Shown piece by piece: positions 23,505 to 33,700 of a DNA stretch of 64,000 nucleotides (within the stretch, counting starts at the first letter, position 1; every line of letters starts with the position of its first letter). Below the pieces are notes generated by a model. It made no database searches. It worked only from the letters and a program-made list of their open reading frames with translations, and was not told the DNA's origin. The stretch is taken from assembly GCA_964017045.1 (NCBI GenBank), contig OZ024801.1, positions 33,963,257 to 34,027,256 on the forward strand. Reading direction: 5' to 3'. The position numbers and the translations under genes are program-made. The stretch is from Omphiscola glabra. Taxonomy: Eukaryota; Mollusca; Gastropoda; Lymnaeidae.

Positions 23505-23690
23505 GCGCCCCCCTGACTGCTGCGCCTTAAGCCATGGCCTAGGTTAGCCTTGGGTTACCGTCTACGCCCCCTGATCGCTGCGCCCTAAGACATTGCCCAG
23601 GTTGACCCTGGGTTAGCATCTACGCCCCCTTGACCGCTGCGCCCTAAGACATGACCCACGTTGGCCCTGGGGTTAGCACCTAATATGAAA
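23505..23690 (+). repeat. ~66-bp direct repeat, three copies
   Basis: Three units begin CGCCCCC and contain GCTGCGCCxTAAGxCATG followed by a CCCTGGGTTAGC-type block, lying just left of the 21-bp array. Confidence 0.8.
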
Positions 23691-23749
23691 GAGTCCAGTT
23701 TCTCTGGTATGTCGGCATTTTGTCTGTTGACAGTGGAAGGATTCTATCT

Positions 23750-24584
23750 TTGATGAAGTAATTGACAGGTTTAATGATGTGATTGACAGGTTTGATGAAG
23801 TGATTGACAGGTCTGATGAAGTAATTGACGGGTCTGATGAAGTGATTGACAGGTTTGATGAAGTGATTGACATGTTTGATGAAGTAATTGACGGGTCTGA
23901 TAAAGTGATTGACAGGTCTGATGAAGTAATTGACGGGTCTGATAAAGTGATTGACAGGTTCGATGAAGTGATTGACAGGTTTGATGAAGTGATTGACATG
24001 TCTGATGAAGTGATTGACAGGTTTGATGAAGTGATTGACATGTCTGATGAAGTGATTGACAGGTTTGATGAAGTGATTGACATGTCTGATGAAGTGATTG
24101 ACAGGTTTGATGAAGTGATTGACAGGTCTGATGAAGTAATTGACAGGTCTGATGAAGTGATTGACAGGTTTGATGAAGTGATTGACGGGTCTGATGAAGT
24201 GATTGACGGGCCTGTTGAAGGGATTGACGGGTCTGATGAAGTGATTGACAGGTTTGATGAAGTGATTGACAGTTTTGCATCTTTGAAGACGAGAACGCAA
24301 ACTTTCAACTGTTAAGATTTATGCTTTAAAGAAAAGTTGAGATTTGGTGAATTTGCATTTTATAAAACGCTTTCACGTCCCATTCTAGTTGTTATTCTTG
24401 TCTTTTGCTTATTGCGTTAGGATTTAATTTTACAAATATTACTATAAGCTATTCTGTATGATATGGGTAAGTATTACCCGTGGAGGGGGGGGGGGAGGTT
24501 CGGAAAAAAATTGGGGGGGGGGGGGGTGATGGTGACACTATGAATTTACCGCACCGGATGATACTTACCCATGTGACGCCTCTG
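23750..24584 (-). mobile_element. Putative hAT remnant with 21-bp minisatellite (array about 23750-24272)
   Basis: About 25 copies of GTGATTGACAGGTTTGATGA plus one base. Both edges resemble the array at 32110-32535 in reverse: GAAGGATT lies beyond one edge and CTTTGAAGAC beyond the other. The right side ends at about 24584 with a TTTACCGCACCGGATGATAC block and CGCCTCTG. This resembles the inner terminal block of the element at 31861 (GTGTCACCCGATGCGGTAAA, reverse complement). The open frames with VIDRFDE repeats come from the 21-bp period. Confidence 0.6.
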
Positions 24585-25228
24585 ACTATGCGTTCATAGA
24601 ATGGTTTCATTTGTATTAACATCGGTTCAATACGAGCAGATGTGGGACAGTTAATGATGATGGGCCTGATCACAGGGCGTTTCGAACTATTTACGCCCAC
24701 CCGGTTACAAGGTCACGGGCCACAGCTTGACTTTTGGCACAATCTCACGCTCCTAGATTAGGATACCTCAACCTTAGGCGAAAACCCGTGGGTGTGTGTT
24801 TGTGGGGGAGGGGGGGCGGGTGCACGACCCCATGGGAACGCGTGCTTACAATAGTCCCTAACTTGGTTTTTGCATTCATTGAAAGGACTTAAAATAGCAT
24901 TTCTTAAAACTTACTCTTTCTTTTTTTTAGTTACATTCAGCTTATTCTATATTTTAAAAATAATGTATTTTTATCCCGAGATATCCTGGGAAAAGAATAA
25001 CTTTTAATACGTTTGGGTTTGTTTTTTTTCATGTCGAAAAGAGGAGCCCTATAGTCCAGATTCAGCAAGTCGTTTAGTGATCGAAACATTGACCTTGATT
25101 GATATGGACAGACCGAGCAGCTACCGGGCCTCCGTCAAAACATCGAGTGCGCGCCTAATACGGATACTTGTAAAAATAGACCTCAAAACATGCCACTTGG
25201 GCTTTATCTAAAAAGGCGGTGTCCTCGG
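24585..25228. other. No gene recognised
   Basis: Non-coding-looking sequence with a G-rich stretch near 24805-24820. Confidence 0.35.
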
Positions 25229-25431
25229 CAGAGGCGTAGCCAGGGGAGGGGCAAGGGGGGCAGATGTCCCCGGGCGCCAGGCTGGTCAGGGGCGCCAAAA
25301 TGTGCTTTGATATTATTTAATTGAAGAAAATAAATGGGGTTGAGAGTTGAAAAAAAGGAAAAAAAAAGCAAAGGGGGGCTCTTTAAAATGAATCTTGTCC
25401 CCGGGCGCCAAACACTCCGGCTACGCCCCTG
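25229..25431. mobile_element. hAT MITE with CAGAGGCGTAGCC termini
   Basis: Starts CAGAGGCGTAGCC and ends GGCTACGCCCCTG. Both inner ends carry CCCCGGGCGCCA. Flanks GTCCTCGG and ACCCTCGG match at 6 of 8. Non-coding. Confidence 0.78.
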
Positions 25432-25636
25432 ACCCTCGGGGGGGGGGGAAGCGGGGGGGGGAAGCGGGGGGGGGGCGCTTCCAATAACAGTGCAGTAATA
25501 AACGTGACCTGACACTTAGAGAGATCCATTGTTACAACACTGGAGGTAAGTGACGAAAACTACTGAAAAATAGTTGCCACTGTGATGTAGGCCTAGTATT
25601 ATTTACGTGTAACTGGATACTGGATATTGTTCACTT

Positions 25637-26112
25637 CAGTGGCGCAGCTAGTGTTAATTTCCACCCGGGACGGGCCAAGATTTTGGCCACCACCCCCCTC
25701 CTCTTTCCTGTAGGTTGAGTTGCTTACTACTGATGGCGTCACAGTGCGTAGCTCACTACTGATGACGTCACAGTGCGTAGCTTACTACTGATGGCGTCAC
25801 AGTGCGTAGCTCACTACTGATGGCGTCACAGTGCGTAGCTCACTACTGATGACGTCACAGTGCGTATCAATTCAAACAAGAATTGCCAGATAGTGATTGA
25901 TGTTTTCTATCGTTTTTAAATGAAAGAACGAATTATTATTATTTTTAATTACAAATTTATTTTAATTTTTTTGAATTCTGTTACGTTTGATTTTCTGCTG
26001 TCCCAGATACTGATAACTAATGAAAAAACATAATAATCTTGCAAATTCGGGGGTGGGGGCAAATTTCCCTCCCTGTCCTCCCCAAAATGACGTCCCTGCT
26101 TCCTACGCCACA
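25637..26112 (+). mobile_element. Putative hAT MITE containing a 29-bp minisatellite
   Basis: The left end CAGTGGCGCAGCTAG is matched by a decayed right end CTACGCCAC near 26112. Inside, at about 25722-25866, are five copies of a 29-bp unit with TACTGATGGCGTCACAGTGC. Two of them read GATGACGTCACAG, a perfect CRE palindrome TGACGTCA. No clear target-site duplication. Confidence 0.55.
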
Positions 26113-27344
26113 GGTTGAGACCTACTTTTGTAGGGTTATTTTCCACTTTCCTATAACTATACGCCTTTATACTTAGTTTTACAATAAACTTCGTCATGTA
26201 GATTCTCATGTAGATAAGCTTAATCTACGTCTCTTGAGTGCTAACCATGGGTTAAATACGGCAAGTTGGGGTGTTAACCCTACGTGATATGTGTATGTAT
26301 GAAACAAATGGATAAACATGATCAAAAATAATTTATCCTACTCACATATCATAAGAAACTTTCCTTTCTTTTTCTTTCTATTTTTTTCGGTAACTCCTCG
26401 TTTTTTATAACAAATGAATTCACGTGACCTCTCTCCCAGCTGTGTCTTCTCGTGTGGCGTGAGTAACCTGCGCGTGCCGGTGTTGACAAAATTTCAGGCG
26501 TGTCGCTGTTCACCCGCTGCACAAAAATGCAACCCCATTGAAGAGTGAAACATGTTGTGGGGCAAGAGTTCCGTACTTTAAAATAGTTACAGTAGTAGGC
26601 CGAGGGGCGAATTTAACTCCCAACGAACGAGATACGGAATGCTAAGAAAAAAGATAGCGAAGAGCCGCGGTATACAAACACGAAAAGGGGGCGAAACTGT
26701 GTCACGGGCGATTCAGAGGGCTGGGGGTGAAAGGGTTGGGGAGGTTTACTGCATTTCTGGGTCGCTGTGGCCCAGAAAACACAACAGCTCGCTCAGGAGT
26801 GGAAAATTTTTACAAGAAACCCCGCCGAGGTGCTTGCGTATTTCCCGTTCGCCATGGAAAAATCCCGTAGTAGGTGAGACGAGAGAACAGAGTGGAAATT
26901 TTTCACTGAACAACTAATGGCTATCGATCTACTTTGGCCATATAGCCAAGCTGCTATGTTTAAGCCAGAAAGGGATTTGATGAGTCGGAAGTTTGTGGAG
27001 TCGTGTCATTGTTGTTGTAATCCGAGTCGTAAAATATAAATTTTTTAAAATTCCTCATCATAACATGGATTTTACGTGCGGAAAAATAATTTATTGATGC
27101 ACGATTTCAGATGTATTTTTTTCCCTAAAAGGGGGAAGAGGTAATGCACATGACGTCATGAGTCGTTGTCATAACCATGACGTTAGAGTGAATTGTGGTT
27201 TAGTGTCCCATTATGTGTATTTGGGGTGTGGAGAGAAAGAAAGAAAAAAAAGTGATAGTGTGTGGACGGTGTGGCTCGGTTGTGTGGCTCGGTTGTGCTG
27301 CATGGCTGGTCTGATGTTTTATTAGAAGCGGGGGTCAAAGATGT
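26113..27344. other. No recognised gene
   Basis: Contains a 92-residue open frame at 26639-26917 with no motif I recognise, and several TGACGTCA-like sequences near 27150. No splice-bounded coding segment stands out. Confidence 0.35.
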
Positions 27345-27565
27345 TCACGCGGCGTGTGGCACTCTTCATCATGACGCGGCGGAGGGGCGCTGTTCATCAT
27401 GACGCGGCGGAGGGGCGCTGTTCATCATGACGAGGCGTGGGGCGCTTTTCATCATTACGTCACGTGGGGGGCACTGTTCATCGTGACGTCACGTGGGGGC
27501 ACTGTTCATCGTGGCGTCACGTGGGGGCACTGTTCATCGTGGCGTCACGTTGGGCACTGTTCGTC
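27345..27565 (+). repeat. ~28-bp minisatellite with TGACGTCACGTG cores
   Basis: About seven copies of CACTGTTCATCGTGACGTCA/CGTGGGGG, with left-hand variants GGGCGCTGTTCATCATGACG. One of the right-hand copies has an overlapping CRE palindrome and CACGTG E-box. Confidence 0.85.
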
Positions 27566-27716
27566 ATAACGAAGAAAATACTATTTATATTCTTTATCTG
27601 CAGCATTCATTTAAATAATTGCCCCTTCCATTCTACGTGTGGCTTATTAAATCCAAGTCACACAACTACTATAGTACAGCTTAAGACAAGTGTGATACAG
27701 ACATGAGAAGTTAGTC

Positions 27717-27905
27717 CAGCGGCTCTCAACCTGTGGGTCGCACCCGCTTTAGAGGTCGAACGATCCTTACAAAGTGGTCGCCTAAGACCACCGGAAAACA
27801 TGTGCTTATGAAGTAGCAACGAAAATAATTTTGTGTTTGGGGGGTCACCACAACACGAGGAACTGTATTAAAGGGTCGCGGCAATAGAAAGGTTGAGAAT
27901 CTCTG
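27717..27905 (+). mobile_element. SPIN-type hAT MITE, copy 4
   Basis: Begins CAGCGGCTCTCAACCTGTGG and ends AAAGGTTGAGAATCTCTG. Flanks AGTTAGTC and AGTTAGAT match at 7 of 8. Retains AAGACCACCGGAAAACATGT and GAACTGTATTAAAGGGTCGC. Confidence 0.88.
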
Positions 27906-28345
27906 AGTTAGATGAATGTGGGTGGTGTGGGGGGGCAGTAGTGTAACAAGAAGAAAGGGTGCCTCGGGCAAGCGCCCTACACTAGAGTGTGCGAGGGGGT
28001 CCCCGGGTGTTACATACATAAAGTGCCTCCACTACGCCCCTGTAAATCCACTAGCTATTCTCCCAATAACCCCCCCCCCCCCCAAATTAAAATGAAATAG
28101 ATCTGATCCTGTTTCCGCCCTTACAAATGGGGCACAGGGGCACGTGACCTGTCTGCCCCACCCTAGTTACGCTACTGGACGGTAGCAGAACTTCCGATAC
28201 ATAATTTTAAAAACCAATTACTGTCGATAGTGTGTTGTTTAGGGGGAGAGGGGCTTTGTTGCCCCTGGTGGTGTGATTTGTTTTATTGTATCATCAACAA
28301 ATACGGAATGTAGCACGTACACCCAAACGTGAAAACATGAATAAC

Positions 28346-28740
28346 AGATACATCAGTGATGACAGGATATGTAACATATACATCAGTGATGACAGGATAT
28401 GTAACATATACATCAGTGATGACAGGATATGTAACATATACATCAGTGATGACAGGATATGTAACATATACATCAGTGATGACGGGATATGTAACAGATA
28501 CATCAGTGATGATGGGATATGTAACATATACATCAGCGCAAATGGGATGTCTAACAGATACATCAGTTACAATGGGATGTGTAACAGATACATCAGCGAC
28601 AGTGTGATGTGTAACATATACATCAGTGATGACGGGATATGTAACATATACATCAGTGACAATGGGATGTTTAACAGATACATCAGTAATGACGGGATAT
28701 GTAACAGATACATCAGTGGCAGTGGGATATAATGTAACAT
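28346..28740 (+). repeat. 30-bp minisatellite
   Basis: About 13 copies of a unit containing ACATCAGTGATGACAGGATA followed by TGTAACATAT. The left five are nearly identical and the right-hand ones are diverged. Confidence 0.94.
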
Positions 28741-28802
28741 TTCATCAACATCACATCAGAGCTGTAACAATGTATTCATTTTTAATCAGAGATAGGTTTC
28801 AC

Positions 28803-29046
28803 CAGTGGCGTTGATAGGATTACTGCCACCCGGGGCGGCTCGAGAATTTCGACGCCCTCCCTACCACGAATAAAGTTGAACTTTGCTGAAAACGCCCCCC
28901 ACCCGCTTCCATAGAAACAAAATTTCCAACCAGGGTTGGACCGAGCCCTTCGCAACCCCCCTCGTTTTCGTACGACACTGGTTTGCACACTCAATCTAAA
29001 AATAATAAAATCACTGTAATAGGAGCCCCTTATGGAAACGCCACTG
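28803..29046. mobile_element. Putative hAT MITE with CAGTGGCGTT/AACGCCACTG termini
   Basis: The termini CAGTGGCGTT and AACGCCACTG are mutually inverted with a 244-bp span. The flanking duplication is not convincing. Interior non-coding. Confidence 0.6.
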
Positions 29047-29559
29047 CTCTTTTCACGCCATCTCGTTTTAATAATCATTTCAGTAACCAAAAAAAAAAAT
29101 ATATAATCATAAGTGGGTAAGTCTACATGAAAATATGCCAAATTTTATTGCGTCACCAGACTACACAAAGTGCCACCAAAACACTGGTGTTGTTATACTG
29201 ACTGAGAGATTAACAAGCACTGATAAAGAAACTCAGGGTGAAAAAGTTTTGCTCGGCTTTGGTGAGTTAAAAAAAAAAAAACACGTTTCTTTTGGTTTTT
29301 TGTTTTGTTTACAGTAACATGTTCATCTTTTTTGATGTGGTATTTTTAAATCCCATACATGAACTTCGCACTTTTTCGTGGGTGGCTGGCTGGCCGGCGG
29401 ACCGGCAAAATCTTCGGACGGCTAAGTGACCCCCTTTGCGTCAAGCTATCGAGCTGAAACTTTGCACATAGAATCGTTGCCGATGAAAAGACACATTCTA
29501 ATCCAATTTTCAGCCCCAGGACCCAACCCCACCTTGTTTTTTCAAGATAAAATGAATTT

Positions 29560-29760
29560 CCCGATAACTGGGTTTGGTGCGTCATATTTTCTTTCCTTTT
29601 TCTGAAATTGTTCATGAACTAAATCTGCTGTGTAAAAGTGGGTGGGTCATTAGAATATTAATATAGTTATGGGGCGTGGAAAAAAAATGTGCAGCTGCGA
29701 GCTTTAAATGGGTGGGGAATTAAGCTCTAAATGAGTTTCTATAAATGAAGTGTGTTACTT
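29560..29760 (+). repeat. Dispersed repeat related to 10925-11170
   Basis: Carries the same ATTTCCCGATAACTG, GGTTTGGTGCxTxATATTTT and GTGGGTxATTAxAATA blocks as the earlier copy. The block GTCAAGCTATCGAGCTGAAA at about 29440 lies just outside the shared part. Confidence 0.5.
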
Positions 29761-29799
29761 GTATTCATGTTTTGTCAAACTTCTAGCGCATCACCTATC

Positions 29800-30407
29800 C
29801 AGTGCCAAATTAACATATGGCACCCCTAGGCTTCGAGCTTCTTAGGGCCCCTCGACAATTTGGAATTTTCGATTACGCCGCATTGCCATGGTATGGCTAA
29901 AAGTTGCATGAGCTCCTGTTCTTGGTGGGCCCCTTCTCTTGGTGGCCCCCTACTCTTGGTGGCCCCCCTGCTCTTGGTTGGCCACTGCTCTTGGTGGACC
30001 CCTACTCTTGGTGGGCCCCCCTGCTCTTGGTTGGCCCCTGCTCTTGGTGGCCCCCTACTCTTGGTGGCCCCCCTGCTCTTGGTGGCCCCTACTCTTGGTT
30101 GGCCCCTGCTCTTGGTGCCCCCCTGCTCTTGGTGCCCACCTGCTCTTGGTGGCCCCCCTGCTCTTGGTGACCCCCTGCTCTTGGTGGACCCCTGCTCTTG
30201 GTGGCCCACCTGCTCTTGGTGGCCCCCCTGCTCTTGGTGGCCACCTGCTCTTGGTTTCCCCCCTGCTCTTGGTGGCCCCCCTACTCTTGGTGGCACCCCT
30301 ACTCTTGGTGCCCCCTACTCTTGGTGGACCCCTGCTCTTGGTTGGCCCCTGCTCTTGGTGGCCCCCTAGGCTTCTGCCTAGTCAGCCTTATGGATGATAC
30401 GGCCCTG
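29800..30407. mobile_element. Putative MITE with an expanded 17-18-bp internal minisatellite
   Basis: The outer sequence starts CAGTGCCAAATTAACATATG and ends GGATGATACGGCCCTG, with flanks CACCTATC and AACATATC (6 of 8). From about 29918 to 30368 the interior is about 25 copies of GGTGGCCCCCTGCTCTT and variants. CCTAGGCTTC sits near both edges of the array, so it may have grown from internal sequence. Confidence 0.65.
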
Positions 30408-30839
30408 AACATATCATAATATCAGCTAAGCGGGGACCTGCCTTGCATTGCCATTGCAATTAAATTGATAACGGCATGTTTGTGTTAAGACTCTTAATGT
30501 TAGCAACAAGAAAGGTTAAGACTCTTAATGTTAGCAACAAGAAAGCAAATGATTAGAAAATGTCACGAGCAAAAAAAAGTGTTCCTGTTTTTATTTTTAT
30601 TTATTTTTTTGTTTTTTTAAACCGCTTACCACAGTGTTTCTCAACATAAAATTGATAAAAACACTTTACAATTGGTAATTAAAGTTTTTTGTTGTTTTTT
30701 TCACCAAAAATGTCATTCACTCGTCTCATAGATGAATGTGCATCTCTATAATTGTTGTGTTTGTTGTTTCAGTGTTATAATCCTGTTCTTCGGCTGGTAA
30801 ATTTGAACCACCGGGCCGCAGACTTTGGTAGGGATGGCG
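30408..30839. other. Spacer with one 31-bp duplication
   Basis: Holds two copies of a 31-bp block (AAGACTCTTAATGTTAGCAA...) at 30485-30545. Otherwise AT-rich and featureless. Confidence 0.5.
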
Positions 30840-31022
30840 CAGTGGCGTAGTGAGGGGGGGCAAGGGGGGGCATCATGCCCCGGGCGCTACTCACAAAGGG
30901 GCGCCAAATGGTATATTTTATTATAATATTGTATGGTTTTCGAATGGGGGGCGCTAAAAAGGTATTGGGGGCGCTAAAAAGGTATTGTGCCCCGGGCGCG
31001 AGTTAAGCTCGCTACGCCACTG
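30840..31022. mobile_element. hAT MITE with CAGTGGCGTAG termini, copy B
   Basis: Runs from CAGTGGCGTAGTGAGG to CGCTACGCCACTG with the perfect 8-bp duplication GGATGGCG (30832-30839, 31023-31030). Closely related inside to the copy at 18099. Confidence 0.92.
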
Positions 31023-31860
31023 GGATGGCGGCATGCTGGTTGAGAATCACTGCGCAAACGCACTGGTCTAAATGTAGCCCTGACTCGGCCTTGAGCGTCC
31101 CCACTATCGATGAAGCCACCATGACCCCACGCGCTTTGTCAAGGCAAGACCCGAAAACATGTCTTTGTGCGCATGACGTCACGTGTTTATTTCAACTTTA
31201 AAGAGACGTGTATTTATTTACATGGGTTGGGGGGCCGGGGGGGGGTTTGGGGGGCGGAGGGTTAAGGTTACCGATGAGGTGATGAATTTTCTTTTAAAGA
31301 CGATTTTAACGAACTAAAAAGTAGAATATCAGCAGTACTTAAAGGAGTAACCTTGACTTGAGCTGTGTTTAGTTTCTAAAGCGAGGGAGAGTTGCTCAAT
31401 TCGTCAGCCTCGCTCTTTCGTCTCGTCCTTGTCTGTTAGTCAAGACGACTGGAAGTAGACCAAGATGCAATGGATGACCAGCAGTGTGTGTGTGTGTGTG
31501 TCTGTGTGTGTGTCTGTGTGTGTGTGTGTGTCTCACTGTGCTCTTAATGCGTTCCACGTCGCAAGAGTTGTCGGAATGTTCATAGTGTCTGTGTCACACC
31601 GCCTACGGGACTCCGTCTCCGGGTTTGATTTCAGAGTTTGTCTCCACTTAGATGAGTTACCATCCATGGTTAACGGGCCTCATCCGTCCGGGTTTTTTAC
31701 CTAAGCGTTTTCTGGGGATTGGACTCCAGTCCACTAGCTCGGGATGGACTCAGTTTAGACCAGTCGGCTACTCAGCTCGAAACACCCAGCGCCACTCAGC
31801 TCGGCCTCCCAGCACCCACTACGCAAATAAAGTTTGTGCCGAAGGTGTGCAGTTTGGCGG
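31023..31860. other. No gene recognised; contains a TG-rich simple repeat
   Basis: A (TG)n/(TCTG) tract sits at 31483-31532. Open frames to the right (31465-31957) run into poly-C and a transposon end and show no known domain. Confidence 0.4.
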
Positions 31861-32109
31861 CAGTGGCGTAGCTAGTTTTGGTGTCACCCGATGCGGTAAA
31901 CACTTGATGTCACCCCCCCCCCCCCCCCGACTTCCACCGTGGATTTCTTCTTGTTAAAATTAGTCCACAGTCTAACAATGACAAGAACAAAAGCAAGTTG
32001 ATCGAAGGTCATGTTGAAGAAGTCTTTAAGAACAGTAACAAAGTTACGCTACAGCTATTTTACATTAAATTTAATTTATTTAAAATTTTCCTTTCCTTGT
32101 CTTCAAAGG

Positions 32110-32535
32110 TTCAAGCCTGTCAATCACCTGATCAAACCTGTCAATCACCTGATCAAACCTGTCAATCACCTGATCAAACCTGGCAATCACCTGATCAAAC
32201 CTGGCAATCACCTGATCAAACCTGGCAATCACCTGATCAAACCTGGCAATCACCTGATCAAACCTGGCAATCACCTGATCAAACCTGTCAATCACCTGAT
32301 CAAACCTGTCAATCACCTGACCAAACCTGTCAATCACCTGATCAAACCTGTCAATCACCTGACCAAACCTGTCAATCACTTGATCAAACCTGTCAATGAC
32401 TTGATCAAACCTGTCAATGACTTAATCAAACCTGTCAATGACTTAATCAAACCTGTCAATGACTTAATCAAACCTGTCAATGACTTAATCAAACCTGTCA
32501 ATGACTTAATCAAACCTGTCAATGACTTGATCAAA
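32110..32535 (-). repeat. 21-bp minisatellite, related to the array at 23750 in reverse
   Basis: About 20 copies of TCAATCACCTGATCAAACCT plus one base, changing to TCAATGACTTAATCAAACCT at the right. The reverse complement ATTGACAGGTTTGATCAGGT differs from the 23.8-kb unit mainly in TGAAGT versus TCAGGT. Confidence 0.93.
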
Positions 32536-32947
32536 ATCAACATCCTTCACCGTAACACATGCTGGATCGTAAATAGTTCTTGACAAGCCTTAGTTTTGAA
32601 GAGCTTGAAGGCTGCCCTGGCCTCTGCAAGGAGCCGTTAGGGTGACAGCATCGCTTCCCCAACCGTTGCACTTATGCCAGTATATGGATGCAGCAACGTA
32701 CACTACCAGAACCAGAACATGAAGCCACAGACACACAGATCGTAAGAAACAATTGAAGGCTTAGCGAGAGCAATACTGACAAGTCCTTGAAATTGTGAAA
32801 TTCAATATAGCAGCTGCCTTTAGTTTCTCCTAAGTCTTGGTATTTCTTTTAAAGGTTAATCTTCTGATAATTCATCACATAAAGAGGTTGTTTTTGGAAC
32901 AGACACCAATAACTCTTCTTCACTTGCTGATAGTAGACCCTTGGTTT

Positions 32948-33107
32948 CAGGGCCGGCCATAACAATTGTGGGGCCCAGTCTGGGTAGGGATAAGGATAAT
33001 AAGTGAAAATTAAGATTTTGTATTAGAAAATAGAATTAGCGCGGGGCCTATGAAAGTGCGGGGCCCACTGCGGCCGCATAGGTTGCAGTGGCCTAAGGCC
33101 GGCCCTG
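32948..33107. mobile_element. Small hAT MITE with CAGGGCCGGCC termini
   Basis: Runs from CAGGGCCGGCC to GGCCGGCCCTG, 160 bp, with the perfect 8-bp duplication CTTGGTTT (32940-32947, 33108-33115). Inserted in the transposase remnant. Confidence 0.92.
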
Positions 33108-33529
33108 CTTGGTTTGAACAGGCCCAAAATTATCTGATACTCCCTTAATCGCTGTTGATCTGATCTAGAGTTTAGAATGAACGCGATTAATAAACACCAT
33201 CATCTCCCAACTGTTTGCTTCAGGCAAAGAGAGTGCAGCATCTATTAAATGTTCTCCTGCCCCTCGCTTCTTAAATCTTCTCTCTACCGAAATTGCAGTT
33301 TGGTCTGATTTTAAAAGGGCCTTTTCAAAAGCCTGTTCCACCAAGTGACAGTGCTCTCGTGGAGAAAAAATCTTAAGGCCTCTAGGTTGGTCACCACTTT
33401 GCTGTGTAAGATTAACCTCCTCAAGTAGATCAGCCCAAAGGTAGCGGATAAAAGTAAAATCACAGACAGAATGTAAAAGACCTTGTGCTTTACCATTTAT
33501 ATCTAAATTTTCAAGAGGATCACATAGAT

Positions 33530-33700
33530 CAGTGGTTCTCAACCTTCCTAATGCCGCGACCCTTTAATACAGTTGCTCATGTTGTGGCGACCCCCAAACA
33601 CAAAATTATTTTTGTTACTACTATATATAACTGCGTAGAGTATATGTGTTTTCCGATTGTCTTAGGCGACCCCTGGGAAAGGGTCGTTCGACCCCCATTT
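33530..33700 (-). mobile_element. SPIN-type hAT MITE, copy 5, right end lost
   Basis: Starts CAGTGGTTCTCAACCTTCCT and has GACCCCTGGGAAAGGGTCG, in the same inverted orientation as the copy at 12286. It stops at about 33700 before the expected GTTGAGAACC terminus. The flanks CATAGAT and CTATAGAA only weakly suggest a duplication. Confidence 0.85.

Noticed and set aside
23673..24315. VIDRFDE-type repeat protein on the plus strand
   Set aside because: A 21-bp period leaves several frames open; the region has transposon-like flanks and no start or domain.
26639..26917. 92-codon open frame as a possible gene
   Set aside because: No recognisable motif, hydrophilic mixed composition, no supporting splice or promoter signal; about as long as chance frames nearby.
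31465..31957. Gene with VCVCVSVCV N-terminus
   Set aside because: The first part is a TG simple repeat, the end runs into a transposon terminus and poly-C; no domain.
33165..33542. Host gene exon
   Set aside because: It lies between hAT termini, is broken by two MITEs and a stop, and resembles transposase sequence.
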